Shown: in pieces, positions 7,319-15,537 of the stretch | How the letters are laid out: each line of letters opens with the position of its first letter | How positions within the stretch are numbered: position 1 is the stretch's first letter | DNA from: Verrucomicrobiota bacterium | GTDB lineage: Bacteria > Verrucomicrobiota > Verrucomicrobiia > Limisphaerales > JACPZS01 | Reading direction: 5' to 3' | Length of the DNA stretch: 45,807 bases | Assembly: GCA_016195385.1 (NCBI GenBank) | Contig: JACPZS010000088.1 | Location: 1-45,807 of the forward strand | Notes under the pieces: model-generated | What the model saw: only the letters and a program-made list of their open reading frames with translations | Database searches by the model: none | What the model was told of the DNA's origin: nothing | Position numbers and translations under genes: made by a program

Positions 7319-8320
7319 ATGAACACCGAGCAACAAATCCAATCTTTCCGTTCCACCTGGGGAAACCTGCGCGCCGAGATCGGCAAAGTCATGGTCGGGG
7401 CCGACGCCATCGTCGAGGGCACGCTCACCGCGATCTTTGCGGGCGGCCATGTTCTGCTCGAAGGCGTGCCCGGCCTCGGCAAAACGCTGCTCGTGCGCAC
7501 GTTGAGTGAAGTGCTCGAACTTTCCTTCAGCCGCATCCAATTCACGCCCGACTTGATGCCCGCCGACATTCTCGGCACCAACCTCGTCGTCGAAAGCGCG
7601 GATGGCCGGCGCGAATTTCAATTTCAGCGCGGGCCGATTTTCGCGCACCTCATCCTCGCCGACGAAGTCAATCGCGCCACGCCCAAGACGCAATCCGCGA
7701 TGCTCGAAGCGATGCAGGAGAAGCAAGTGACCGCCGGCGGTGAATTGCGCAAACTCGCCGAGCCGTTCTTCGTTCTCGCGACGCAAAACCCCATCGACCA
7801 GGAAGGCACTTATCCGTTGCCCGAAGCGCAGTTGGATCGCTTCTTCTTCAAACTGCTGGTCGGTTATCCGAGCGCGGCGGAGTTGACGGAAGTGCTCAAT
7901 CGCACGACGGAAGGCACAAAGGCGAAGCCGGCCAAAGTGCTCGACGGCGCGGCGCTGATGGATTTACAGCAACTTGTCCGCGAAGTGCCGGTTGCATCGC
8001 ACGTGAAGGACTTTGCCGTGCGCCTGGTGCTGGCCACTCATCCCAAGACCGGCACTGCCGCTGCGATTTCGAATCAATACCTACGTTTCGGGAGCAGCCC
8101 GCGCGGCGCGCAATGCCTCGTTCTCGGCGGAAAAGTCCGCGCGCTCATGCAGGGCCGTTTCAACGTCAGCTTCGACGACATCCAGGCCGTCGCCGCTGCG
8201 GCATTGCGCCACCGGCTCATTCTCAACTTCGAAGCCGAGGCCGAGGGCATCACGACCGATCACATCATCGCGCAAATTTTGAAAGACGTGCCGAAGAGCG
8301 CGGACGTGGTGGCCGCGTGA
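7319..8320 (+). CDS. MoxR-family AAA+ ATPase
   Basis: This 333-residue protein has Walker A GVPGLGKT (49-56), Walker B LILADE (111-116) followed by VNRATPKTQSAMLEAMQE, sensor 1 ATQNP (154-158) and the LDR arginine region (172-174). These are typical MoxR signatures, and the length matches the family. MoxR ATPases act as chaperone-like remodelers that activate or assemble VWA-domain or metal-containing partner complexes in or near the membrane. Usual partners such as DUF58 and VWA (BatA) genes are absent downstream; instead a disrupted Uma2 gene follows. The DUF4175-like gene upstream would be the operon partner but is now separated from moxR by the inverted-repeat cassette. Confidence 0.95.
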   Translation: MNTEQQIQSFRSTWGNLRAEIGKVMVGADAIVEGTLTAIFAGGHVLLEGVPGLGKTLLVRTLSEVLELSFSRIQFTPDLMPADILGTNLVVESADGRREFQFQRGPIFAHLILADEVNRATPKTQSAMLEAMQEKQVTAGGELRKLAEPFFVLATQNPIDQEGTYPLPEAQLDRFFFKLLVGYPSAAELTEVLNRTTEGTKAKPAKVLDGAALMDLQQLVREVPVASHVKDFAVRLVLATHPKTGTAAAISNQYLRFGSSPRGAQCLVLGGKVRALMQGRFNVSFDDIQAVAAAALRHRLILNFEAEAEGITTDHIIAQILKDVPKSADVVAA

Positions 8321-8481
8321 GTTTTTCGCGCCTCGACAGCGGGCCGCCATTCAAATAATTTTCCGCCATGGCCGCAGCCGCTGAGAGCAAAAAGAAAGTG
8401 TGGACGGAAGCCGAACTGGAGGCGCTTCCCGAGGAAGGCTACAGTCACGAGGTCGTAAATGGAGAACTGGTCATAAGTCCC

Positions 8482-8491
8482 AAAAATAATT
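8482..8491 (+). repeat. Target-site duplication, left copy
   Basis: AAAAATAATT abuts the left end of the inserted element and is repeated exactly at 8610-8619. It is part of the original Uma2 coding sequence (Lys-Asn-Asn). Confidence 0.85.
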
Positions 8492-8609
8492 ATGCCTATC
8501 AGTTTCACTCAGTGACATACAACCTGTAGTTGATGCCGGCTACGCCGGGCCGATGACGTGACTCGCGAAGTCAAGCGGTAGTGGTTCACTGAGTAAACCC
8601 GATAGGCAT
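8492..8609. mobile_element. 118-bp MITE-like non-autonomous insertion
   Basis: The ends are inverted repeats: 8492-8515 matches the reverse complement of 8586-8609 at 21 of 24 positions, including a terminal perfect 9-mer ATGCCTATC and a shared block ACTCAGTGA. A 10-bp direct duplication flanks it. The element has no coding capacity. Its centre contains GACT CGCGA AGTC, a short imperfect palindrome. The family and the mobilising transposase are not recognisable from this window. Its sharp ends and intact duplication suggest a fairly recent insertion. Confidence 0.85.
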
Positions 8610-8619
8610 AAAAATAATT
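8610..8619 (+). repeat. Target-site duplication, right copy
   Basis: This is a second AAAAATAATT, identical to 8482-8491, immediately after the right end of the inserted element. The Uma2 frame resumes here. Confidence 0.85.
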
Positions 8620-9208
8620 GGTTCCACGGCGACATCTGCGCGCATTTGATCACCGCGCTTAGAACTTATGCCGACACGCGGCATCTCGGCGCCGTGTGGG
8701 ATTCCAGCACCGGATTCTGGATGGAGAACCTGAACTGCCGCGCGCCCGATATTTCCTTTGTTCGCAAGGAACGTCTGCGCGGGCTTAAACGTCGCGAGGC
8801 GCGATTTTTTCAAGGAGCGCCCGATCTAGCAGTCGAAATTCTCTCTCCGTCCAACACGCGCCGTGAAGTAGATGAACGTCTCAACGATTTTTTCTCCAGT
8901 GGCGCGAAGCTGGCCTGGATCATCGACCCGGATCGCGAGCTGGTGGAAATTTGCCACGCGCCGACTCAACGTCGTTTGCTCGGTCCGGGCGGTTCGCTCG
9001 ACGGCGAAGATCTTTTGCCTGGCTTTCAATATCCCGTCGCCGACTTGTTCAAGGAATGGGAGTGGTGAGCGTGAGTGCATGAACTCCTGCCGTTAGCGCA
9101 GCAATTTTCCGCAGCTATCCAGCTAGGCATTCGCGACGGCGGCGAAACTTCTCCTTTCTTCCGTGCGTCTTGATTTTGAACAGAAAAGCGACTCAAGTCG
9201 TCCGAGCA

Positions 9209-10423
9209 ATGCCGATGAACACTGCGCCGAATTCCAATTTGTTATCTTTCGATCACCAGCCGCATACGCGCCTAGTCTTCGGTGCCAACAGCGTCGAGCG
9301 TGTCGGCGATCTGGCGCGTGAACTCGGCGCGAGCCGGGTGCTGGTCGTCACCGATCCGGGAATTGTCACGGCGGGACACGCGCAACGCGTGGAGCATTTT
9401 CTACAAGCGGCCGGGCTGGCCGTCGTGTTCTTCGATCAAGTTCACGAAAATCCGACGACGCGCGACGTGGCGAAGTGTCTCGCCGTCGCGCGCGCCGCGA
9501 GCATAGACACGATTGTCGGACTGGGAGGCGGCAGCAGCATGGACACGGCGAAGGGTTGCAACTTTCTTCTGACCAATGGCGGCAAGATGAAAGATTATTG
9601 GGGCGTCGGCAAAGCGAAGTTGCCGATGCTGCCGCTCATCGCGATTCCCACCACGGCGGGCACGGGCAGCGAATGCCAGAGCGCCGCGTTGATCGCCGAC
9701 GAACGAACACATCAGAAAATGGCGTGCCTCGATCCGAAAGCGGCGGCGCGCATCGCGATTCTTGATCCGGTGCTCACGGTTTCGCAGCCGCCGCGCGTGA
9801 CGGCGTTCACGGGCATCGACGCGCTCGCTCACGCCGTCGAAACCGCGGTGACGAAAAAGCGCAATCCGCTTTCTCAGATGTATTCGCGCGAAGCGTTCAA
9901 GCTGTGCGTGACGAGTTTGCCGCGCGTTTTGAAAACCCCACTCGACCTCGAAGCGCGTGGACGCATGTTGCTCGGCGCGGCGTTTGCCGGACTGGCGATT
10001 GAGAACTCGATGTTGGGTGCGGCGCACGCGGCGGCGAACCCATTGACGGCACACTTCGATGTGGTGCATGGCCTGGCCGTTGGCGTGATGTTGCCGCACG
10101 TCGTGCGTTTCAATTCGCAGGATCCTGCGGCGCGCCGGTGCTACGCGGAACTGGCGTCCGCAGCGGAAATTGCCCGCGTGAGCGATGGCGAAGCGGCGGC
10201 GGTGGAAGCGCTGGTGGCACGGTTGGAAGCACTCTGCAATGAAGCGGGCTTGGCGCGCTCGCTGTCGGACTGCGGCGTGAAACGCGCCAAAATCAAAACG
10301 CTCGCCGCGGAAGCAGCGGCGCAATGGACGGCGGGGTTCAATCCACGAGCGATGCGTGTGAACGATTTCGTGGAGCTATACCACGCGGCGTTCACGCCGC
10401 GTGGCGACGGCGACGCCAAGTAA
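9209..10423 (+). CDS. Iron-containing (group III) alcohol dehydrogenase
   Basis: The ATG at 9209 gives 404 residues; an upstream in-frame TTG at 9170 and an ATG at 9215 are alternatives. It has the N-terminal Rossmann-like domain with LVVTDPG and GLGGGSSMDTAKG, then PTTAGTGSE, and the all-helical metal domain with GIDALAHAVE, supplying the Asp and first His ligands. AAHAAANPLTAHFDVVHG supplies two more His ligands 14 residues apart. The family reduces aldehydes or oxidises alcohols with NAD(P) and Fe(II) or Zn(II). The second His of the usual HxxxHPLG motif is Asn here (AAANPLTA); this is not a metal ligand in FucO but lies near the active site. It converges with uppP, 15 bp between stops. 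Confidence 0.93.
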   Translation: MPMNTAPNSNLLSFDHQPHTRLVFGANSVERVGDLARELGASRVLVVTDPGIVTAGHAQRVEHFLQAAGLAVVFFDQVHENPTTRDVAKCLAVARAASIDTIVGLGGGSSMDTAKGCNFLLTNGGKMKDYWGVGKAKLPMLPLIAIPTTAGTGSECQSAALIADERTHQKMACLDPKAAARIAILDPVLTVSQPPRVTAFTGIDALAHAVETAVTKKRNPLSQMYSREAFKLCVTSLPRVLKTPLDLEARGRMLLGAAFAGLAIENSMLGAAHAAANPLTAHFDVVHGLAVGVMLPHVVRFNSQDPAARRCYAELASAAEIARVSDGEAAAVEALVARLEALCNEAGLARSLSDCGVKRAKIKTLAAEAAAQWTAGFNPRAMRVNDFVELYHAAFTPRGDGDAK

Positions 10424-10438
10424 TCGGGAAATGCGGAC

Positions 10439-11236
10439 TCAGATTTGCCCGGCACGAAAAATCACGACGAGCAGAATGATTCCCAAGGCCACGCGGTACC
10501 AAGCGAATCCGATGAACGTGTGCGACTGGACGAACTTGAGCAGCCACTTGACTGCCGCAAATGCCGTGAGCGCCGCGACGAGCGTTCCGAGGAACACGAG
10601 CGTCCAATTTTGCACTTCACCGTTCGAATGCTTGAGGGCGTGACGGATTTCCCACGCGCCGGCGGCGAACATCGTGGGCAGGCTGAGGAGAAAAGTAAAT
10701 TCCGTCGCGGCCACGCGGCTCAAACCCAGCGCGAGCGCGATCATGATCGTCGCTCCCGAACGCGAAGTGCCGGGGCACGCGGCCGCCAGCAACTGCGCGC
10801 CGCCGATGGCGACGGCCATCAGCCATGTCACTTCCTGACCGCCCGTTTTGCCCTGCCGCAAGAATTCGATCGCGAACATGATCACGCCGCCAATCAAAGT
10901 GGCCCAAGCGATGGGAGCCAGTTCTTTGGGCAGGACCATGCCGGCTTTCTTGAGCGCCAACCCACCCGCGCCAGTAAGGCCGAAGGCAAGGATCAGTTTG
11001 AGCAAATAGGCGCGCGCGGCTGGTTCGTTCCACTGAGCGAGCAATTGCTTGATCCGCCCGGCGAAAACGAGCAGCACCGCCAGCACCGCGCCGCACTGGA
11101 TCACGACGTTGAACAGCTCGGTCTGGTGGGGGAGCCAATGCTCCGCGATGAGCAGATGACCGGTGGAGGAGATGGGCAGGAACTCCGTCAATCCTTCAAT
11201 GACACCCAAGGTAATGGCTGCAATCCAGTCAGGCAT
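10439..11236 (-). CDS. uppP: Undecaprenyl-diphosphate phosphatase UppP/BacA
   Basis: The start at 11236 gives 265 residues beginning MPDWIAAITLGVIEGLTEFL, the standard UppP N-terminus; an upstream extension of the frame to 11476 would run into the divergent gene. Both catalytic regions are present: EGLTEFLPISSTGH (14-27) and PGTSRSGAT (155-163). Seven to eight hydrophobic segments make up the rest. This inner-membrane enzyme dephosphorylates C55-PP so that the lipid carrier can be reused for peptidoglycan and other envelope glycans. It is divergent from the second DUF4175 gene (127 bp apart) and convergent with the iron-type alcohol dehydrogenase. Confidence 0.97.
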   Translation of the reverse strand: MPDWIAAITLGVIEGLTEFLPISSTGHLLIAEHWLPHQTELFNVVIQCGAVLAVLLVFAGRIKQLLAQWNEPAARAYLLKLILAFGLTGAGGLALKKAGMVLPKELAPIAWATLIGGVIMFAIEFLRQGKTGGQEVTWLMAVAIGGAQLLAAACPGTSRSGATIMIALALGLSRVAATEFTFLLSLPTMFAAGAWEIRHALKHSNGEVQNWTLVFLGTLVAALTAFAAVKWLLKFVQSHTFIGFAWYRVALGIILLVVIFRAGQI

Positions 11237-11363
11237 CCGGCGTTTAGACGCGAATCCGCCGGAATTGACAAGCGGTAAATTGCCTGCATCTGCGCGGGCG
11301 ATGATTTCTTTGGACGCGGCGGCGGCGCGCGGGCATTGTATCAGCGCGCACCAACGAAGCTCG

Positions 11364-14300
11364 ATGGCTCTCGATCCCAATCTGAACTCGGTGAATCTGC
11401 CGGACGAACTGCGAAGCAAATTCGCGGCGCTGGAGCAGCGTCTTTGGAACGTGGAGACGGCGGCGGCGCTCGCCATGATTCTGGCGGCGTTGTTCGGTTC
11501 GTATTTGCTTCAGTTCATTTCGGATCGTTGCTGGGACACGCCAGTTTGGGCGCGCGTCTTTTTGCCGCTGGCGGCTTTAAGTTTGATTGCGCTCGCAGTT
11601 TGGCGGTGGACGCAACACTGGATCTGGCGGCGGCGGGATCTCCGCGCGCTGTCGAACTTGGTGCAAAAAAAATACCGCCGGCTTGGCGACCGGCTGCTGG
11701 GCATCGTTGAACTCGTCGAAGAAGAGCATCACGTCGCCGGGTATTCGCCGGAGTTGTATCGGGCGGCGATCAAACAAGTGGCGGCGGATGCGGTGCCGCT
11801 GGATTTCAGCGAGGCGGTGGATGTGCGTCCGGCCCAACGCGGTTTGTTCGCGGCGGCTGGCCTGTTTGCGCTGGCGCTCCTGCCCGCACTCGTTGTGCCG
11901 GCGGCGAGTTGGAATTCGCTTTGTCGTTGGGCCATGCCGATGGCGGCGATTGCGCGGCACACGCTGGTTACACTTGAAGGAGTCGCGGCCCAAAAAATTG
12001 TGCCACACGGCGAATCGTTTGAAGTGACCGCCTCGGTAAATTATCGCTCGTTCTGGAAGCCAGCCCGCGCGCTGGTGCGCTTCGACCGCCAGCCGTTCAT
12101 CGAAGCGAAAGTGGAGCAGGGCCAAATCCGCATCCGAGTACCGGGCCAGATTCAAAACGGCGCGCTGACGATTCAAGTCGGCGACGCGACGCAGTCGGTG
12201 GCCATCGTGCCGACGCATCGGCCCGCGTTGAAAGAACTAGCGGCGAGCGTTGAGTTGCCAGCTTATCTTCGCTATCCGTCGGCGACCGAACCCGTTCAAA
12301 ACGGCACGTTGAAATTGCTCGAAGGCAGCAGCGTGAAGTTTCAAGGCAAGGCGACCCGCGCGCTGGCGGAGGGCGAAGTGCGCTTGCAGGGCCGCGACGC
12401 GGAGGCGCTCAAAGTGGACACGGATCGATTTGAAAGCGGGCCGGCGACGATCAGCGAAGCGGCGCGCGGCGGGTTTACGTTCCGGGATCAGCTCGGCCTC
12501 GAAAGTGCCGCGCCGTGGCCGCTGGCGATTGAGACGCAATCCGACGCGCCGCCGCAGCCGGAGTTGCCGGAGTTGCCGCGCGAACTGGCGCTGCTGGAAA
12601 CCGAAGTGCTCAACATTAAAGTCGCGGTGAAAGATGACTACGGCGTACGCGAGTTTGGGTTGCGGTTCGATCTGCTGACGAATGGCGTTCAGACCAACTC
12701 GCTCACGGACGGCGATTTCAAGGATCAGGCGCTGACGCCGCGGCAGAAAAAATTGGAAGGGACATTTGCTTTCAGCCCTTCAGTTTTGAAAATTCCCGCG
12801 AACACGAGTTTTGAAGTGGCGGCGTTCGCGACGGATTTTTTCCCGGATCGGCAGCCCGTCGAAACGCCCGCCTATCGCATCCATGTGGTGGACAACGCGA
12901 CGCACGCCGAGCTGGTGCGGCAAAAGCTGGAGGCGCTGGCGGTGCAGTTGGAGGAAGTGACGCGCCTACAGGAGAAAATTGCGAACGAGACGCGCGACTT
13001 GAAGGAGCTTTCACCGGAAAAACTCGCGAACGAAGTGGCGACGGAAAAGTTGAGCGCGCTGGCCGAAGATCAGAAGCAGGCGGCGGCGAATCTGGATCAA
13101 CTCGCGCGCGAAGGGCAGGCCACGATGCGCGAAGCGGCGCGCAATCCGGAATTCACGGAAGAATCCTTGCGCGAATGGAACAAGGATTTTCAACAGATGA
13201 AACAAGTGGCGAAGGAGAAAATGCCGAAGGCGACCGGCTCGTTGAAATCCGCGCAGCAGAACGCGCAACCGAAAAACGCGGAGGCGCGTTCGAAGGATGT
13301 CGCCGAAGCGCAGGAGAAACAGGAGGAAATTTTGTCGGACCTCGCGCAAATGCAAAAAAAAATGAACCAGGGCATGGATCAATTGCAGGCGTTGACGCTC
13401 GCGCAGCGGTTGCGTCGCTTGGGAACGGACGAGCAGGAGATCGCGGAGCGCATTCAGAAAGTCGTGCCTGAGACGGTCGGGCTGCTGCCGGACGAAGTGC
13501 CGCCGAAGTTCAAGCGGTTCAATGCGACGCAGGCGGATAACCAGGACGCGGCGCAGAAGGAGTCGCAGGTAGTACAAGGCGAGATCAGCCGGTTCTTCGA
13601 GCGGACGCGCAAGCCGAATTACGAGGAAGTGACGAAAGCGATGACGGAGGCACGCACCGGCGATGAACTGGATCGAGTGCGCGGGTTGATTCAGGAAAAC
13701 ATTTCAATGGAGGCGATGCGCCATCTGACGAACTGGTCGGAGCGCTTTAACGAATGGGCGGCGAAACTCGAACCGAAGAAAAAGGATTCCAAAGAGAGCG
13801 ACGGCCAGGGCGAGAGCGACGATGACGGCAAAGAGTTGTTGAAGCATTTGATGACGCTGTTGCGGCTGCGCGAGCGTGAAGTGGCGGTTCGCGGACAAAC
13901 ACGCGCGCTCGAGAAGAAGAAGCCGGATGCGCCGCTTTACGGCGAAGGCGCAGCGAAACTCGCGGAGTCGCAGCAAAAGATGCGCACGGAGTTGGGTGAA
14001 GTTCAGCGCGAAAACAAAATTGTTGAAATCAACCCGGCGCTCAATGACGCCGCCGACCGGCTGGCCAGCGTGGAGGAATTTTTGCGCAAGCCGCAAACCG
14101 ACAAACTGGCGGAAGCCGCGGAAACCAAAGCGGTCGAAGCGCTCTCCGATGTCATCAACTTGATCAACGAGCAGGCGCAAAAGGCGAGCGGCAAAAATAG
14201 CCAGCAAACCGAAGCCGGCGAAGAAGCGGCGGCGATGATCCAGATGATGTCGCAGCCAGGCAGCGCCAACCAGGGCATGGCCATGAGTCCGTCGCCGGGC

Positions 14301-14480
14301 GGCAGTCTGGCGGGCGGCTCGACGGATCGCGCGGCGGCGGCGCAAACGGGTGAATCGCGCGGCAAGGCGGCGGAGGCGCGCAAAGTGGGTAAAGCGAGCG
14401 GATTGACCGGCAACATCCCGACGGAATTTCGCGAAGCGCTGGAGAATTATTTCAACGCCGTGGAGAAAGAAGCCAATTAA
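11364..14480 (+). CDS. DUF4175-family large membrane-anchored coiled-coil protein
   Basis: The ATG at 11364 (MALDPNLNSVNLPDEL) was chosen because the longer open frame overlaps the divergent uppP start region; it gives 1038 residues. Hydrophobic segments lie at about 31-53, 63-83 and 160-180. A beta-rich periplasm-like region follows (about 190-510), then a long Glu/Lys/Gln-rich coiled coil, and a Gly/Ser/Met-rich tail with MAMSPSPGGSLAGG. The C-terminus reads PTEFREALENYFNAVEKE. The three-helix layout repeats that of the protein at 4894-6819. Family function is unknown. It opens a tight operon with the next three genes (7 bp, then overlaps of 11 and 4 bp), which implies a shared envelope job. 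Confidence 0.8.
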   Translation: MALDPNLNSVNLPDELRSKFAALEQRLWNVETAAALAMILAALFGSYLLQFISDRCWDTPVWARVFLPLAALSLIALAVWRWTQHWIWRRRDLRALSNLVQKKYRRLGDRLLGIVELVEEEHHVAGYSPELYRAAIKQVAADAVPLDFSEAVDVRPAQRGLFAAAGLFALALLPALVVPAASWNSLCRWAMPMAAIARHTLVTLEGVAAQKIVPHGESFEVTASVNYRSFWKPARALVRFDRQPFIEAKVEQGQIRIRVPGQIQNGALTIQVGDATQSVAIVPTHRPALKELAASVELPAYLRYPSATEPVQNGTLKLLEGSSVKFQGKATRALAEGEVRLQGRDAEALKVDTDRFESGPATISEAARGGFTFRDQLGLESAAPWPLAIETQSDAPPQPELPELPRELALLETEVLNIKVAVKDDYGVREFGLRFDLLTNGVQTNSLTDGDFKDQALTPRQKKLEGTFAFSPSVLKIPANTSFEVAAFATDFFPDRQPVETPAYRIHVVDNATHAELVRQKLEALAVQLEEVTRLQEKIANETRDLKELSPEKLANEVATEKLSALAEDQKQAAANLDQLAREGQATMREAARNPEFTEESLREWNKDFQQMKQVAKEKMPKATGSLKSAQQNAQPKNAEARSKDVAEAQEKQEEILSDLAQMQKKMNQGMDQLQALTLAQRLRRLGTDEQEIAERIQKVVPETVGLLPDEVPPKFKRFNATQADNQDAAQKESQVVQGEISRFFERTRKPNYEEVTKAMTEARTGDELDRVRGLIQENISMEAMRHLTNWSERFNEWAAKLEPKKKDSKESDGQGESDDDGKELLKHLMTLLRLREREVAVRGQTRALEKKKPDAPLYGEGAAKLAESQQKMRTELGEVQRENKIVEINPALNDAADRLASVEEFLRKPQTDKLAEAAETKAVEALSDVINLINEQAQKASGKNSQQTEAGEEAAAMIQMMSQPGSANQGMAMSPSPGGSLAGGSTDRAAAAQTGESRGKAAEARKVGKASGLTGNIPTEFREALENYFNAVEKEAN

Positions 14481-14487
14481 GCGAGTC

Positions 14488-15537
14488 GTGATGAACGGAG
14501 GTTTTCGAGATTTTCACGTCGAGCATTGTTGCCGGTGGGCGCGCAACTTTATGGCGCATTTGCTCGCGGTCGTCTTCTGCGGGTTTGGTTGGAATTTTGC
14601 AGCGGCCCAGGAATTGTTTTCCGAAAAATCTGATCTCGCGGCATCGGCGGTGGACCGCGTTTACGTTCGCGGCTTGCAATTTCTCTCGCGCTCGCAGACG
14701 GCTGATGGACGCTGGCCGGACGCGTCGTACGGCGGCGAGCCGGCGGTCGTTGGCCTGGCGGTGGTGAGCATGCTGGCGCATGGCGACGATCCGAATACCG
14801 GGCCGTACGGCCAGGCAATCCTCCGTGGTTTGAATTATATCTTGAAGAATCAGGAGAAGCGGACGGGTTACATCGGGCGGTCGATGTACAACCACGGTTT
14901 TGGCACGCTGGCGCTGGCGGAATCCTATGGCGTGGTGAAGGACGCGCGGCTCGGTCCGGCGCTCGAACAGGCGGTGCGGCTGATCGTCGCATCGCAGAAA
15001 CGAAATCCTGCCGGCGCATGGCGTTATTCGCCGGAAAGCACGGACGCGGATACGACGGTGAGCGGCGCGCAGATGGTCGCGCTCTTTGCGGCGCGCAACG
15101 CCGGCATTGCGGTGGCGGAGGAGGCGATTCAGAAGGGACTGAAATTTTTTGCGGCTTGCCAGACGCCCGATGGCGGCATCGGCTACGTGTCGAACGCGGG
15201 ACCGAACGGCGCGCGTACGGCGATTGCCTGCCTGGTGCTGGCGCTCGCGAAGGAAAAAAATTCGTCGGCGTTCAAATCCGCTTTTGCCTTTTTGCAAAAG
15301 ACACCCGCCGAATCGAGTTACCCGCAATACTATCTTTACTATGCGTCGCAGGCGTACTTCCACGCGTCGCCAGAGGCTTGGAAAGTCTGGAACCAGGCGA
15401 ATCTCAAAAATCTAGGCGCGGCGCAAAACCCGGACGGAAGCTGGGGCGACGGACAATTCGGGCCGACGTTCAGCACGGCGGCATCGCTGCTTTCACTGGC
15501 GCTGAATTATCGCTACCTGCCAATTTATGAGCGTTGA
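14488..15537 (+). CDS. Exported protein with prenyltransferase/squalene-cyclase-type alpha/alpha repeats
   Basis: The start is GTG 14488 or ATG 14491; an internal ATG at 14551 would give a clean signal peptide (MAHLLAVVFCGFGWNFAAA). The mature part contains repeated QW-like motifs typical of terpenoid-cyclase/alpha-macroglobulin TED toroids: SQTADGRWPDASYGG, KNQEKRTGYIG, CQTPDGGIGY and QNPDGSWGDGQFGPTFSTA. No DxDD or CGEQ catalytic motif was seen, so enzymatic cyclase activity is unlikely. In Planctomycetota and Verrucomicrobiota such proteins often accompany MoxR/DUF4175 clusters, as here. It follows the DUF4175 gene by 7 bp and overlaps the next gene by 11 bp, so the genes are translationally coupled. 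Confidence 0.8.
   Translation: MMNGGFRDFHVEHCCRWARNFMAHLLAVVFCGFGWNFAAAQELFSEKSDLAASAVDRVYVRGLQFLSRSQTADGRWPDASYGGEPAVVGLAVVSMLAHGDDPNTGPYGQAILRGLNYILKNQEKRTGYIGRSMYNHGFGTLALAESYGVVKDARLGPALEQAVRLIVASQKRNPAGAWRYSPESTDADTTVSGAQMVALFAARNAGIAVAEEAIQKGLKFFAACQTPDGGIGYVSNAGPNGARTAIACLVLALAKEKNSSAFKSAFAFLQKTPAESSYPQYYLYYASQAYFHASPEAWKVWNQANLKNLGAAQNPDGSWGDGQFGPTFSTAASLLSLALNYRYLPIYER

Larger units (their letters stand above)
8368..9068 (+). pseudogene. Uma2-family (DUF820) gene interrupted by a MITE-like element
   Basis: The 5' part (8368-8490) encodes MAAAAESKKKVWTEAELEAL and continues to VVNGELVISPKNN. The frame then enters the inserted element and stops at 8527-8529. After the element the coding sequence resumes in another frame at 8610 (KNNWFHGDICAHL) and runs to 9068, with APDISFV, PDLAVEILSPSN and KLAWIIDPD, all characteristic of Uma2. 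Removing the element and one copy of the 10-bp duplication restores a continuous protein of about 190 residues, the normal family size. The fold is PD-(D/E)XK-like and the function is unknown despite the restriction-endonuclease-like label. A downstream fragment could be translated from the TTG at 8646, but it would lack the N-terminal region. Confidence 0.9.

Noticed and set aside
10001-10090. Loss of a metal ligand in the iron-type alcohol dehydrogenase
   Set aside because: The AAANPLTA substitution affects the second His of HxxxHPLG; by comparison with FucO the ligands are the first His and the later one 14 residues on, both kept.
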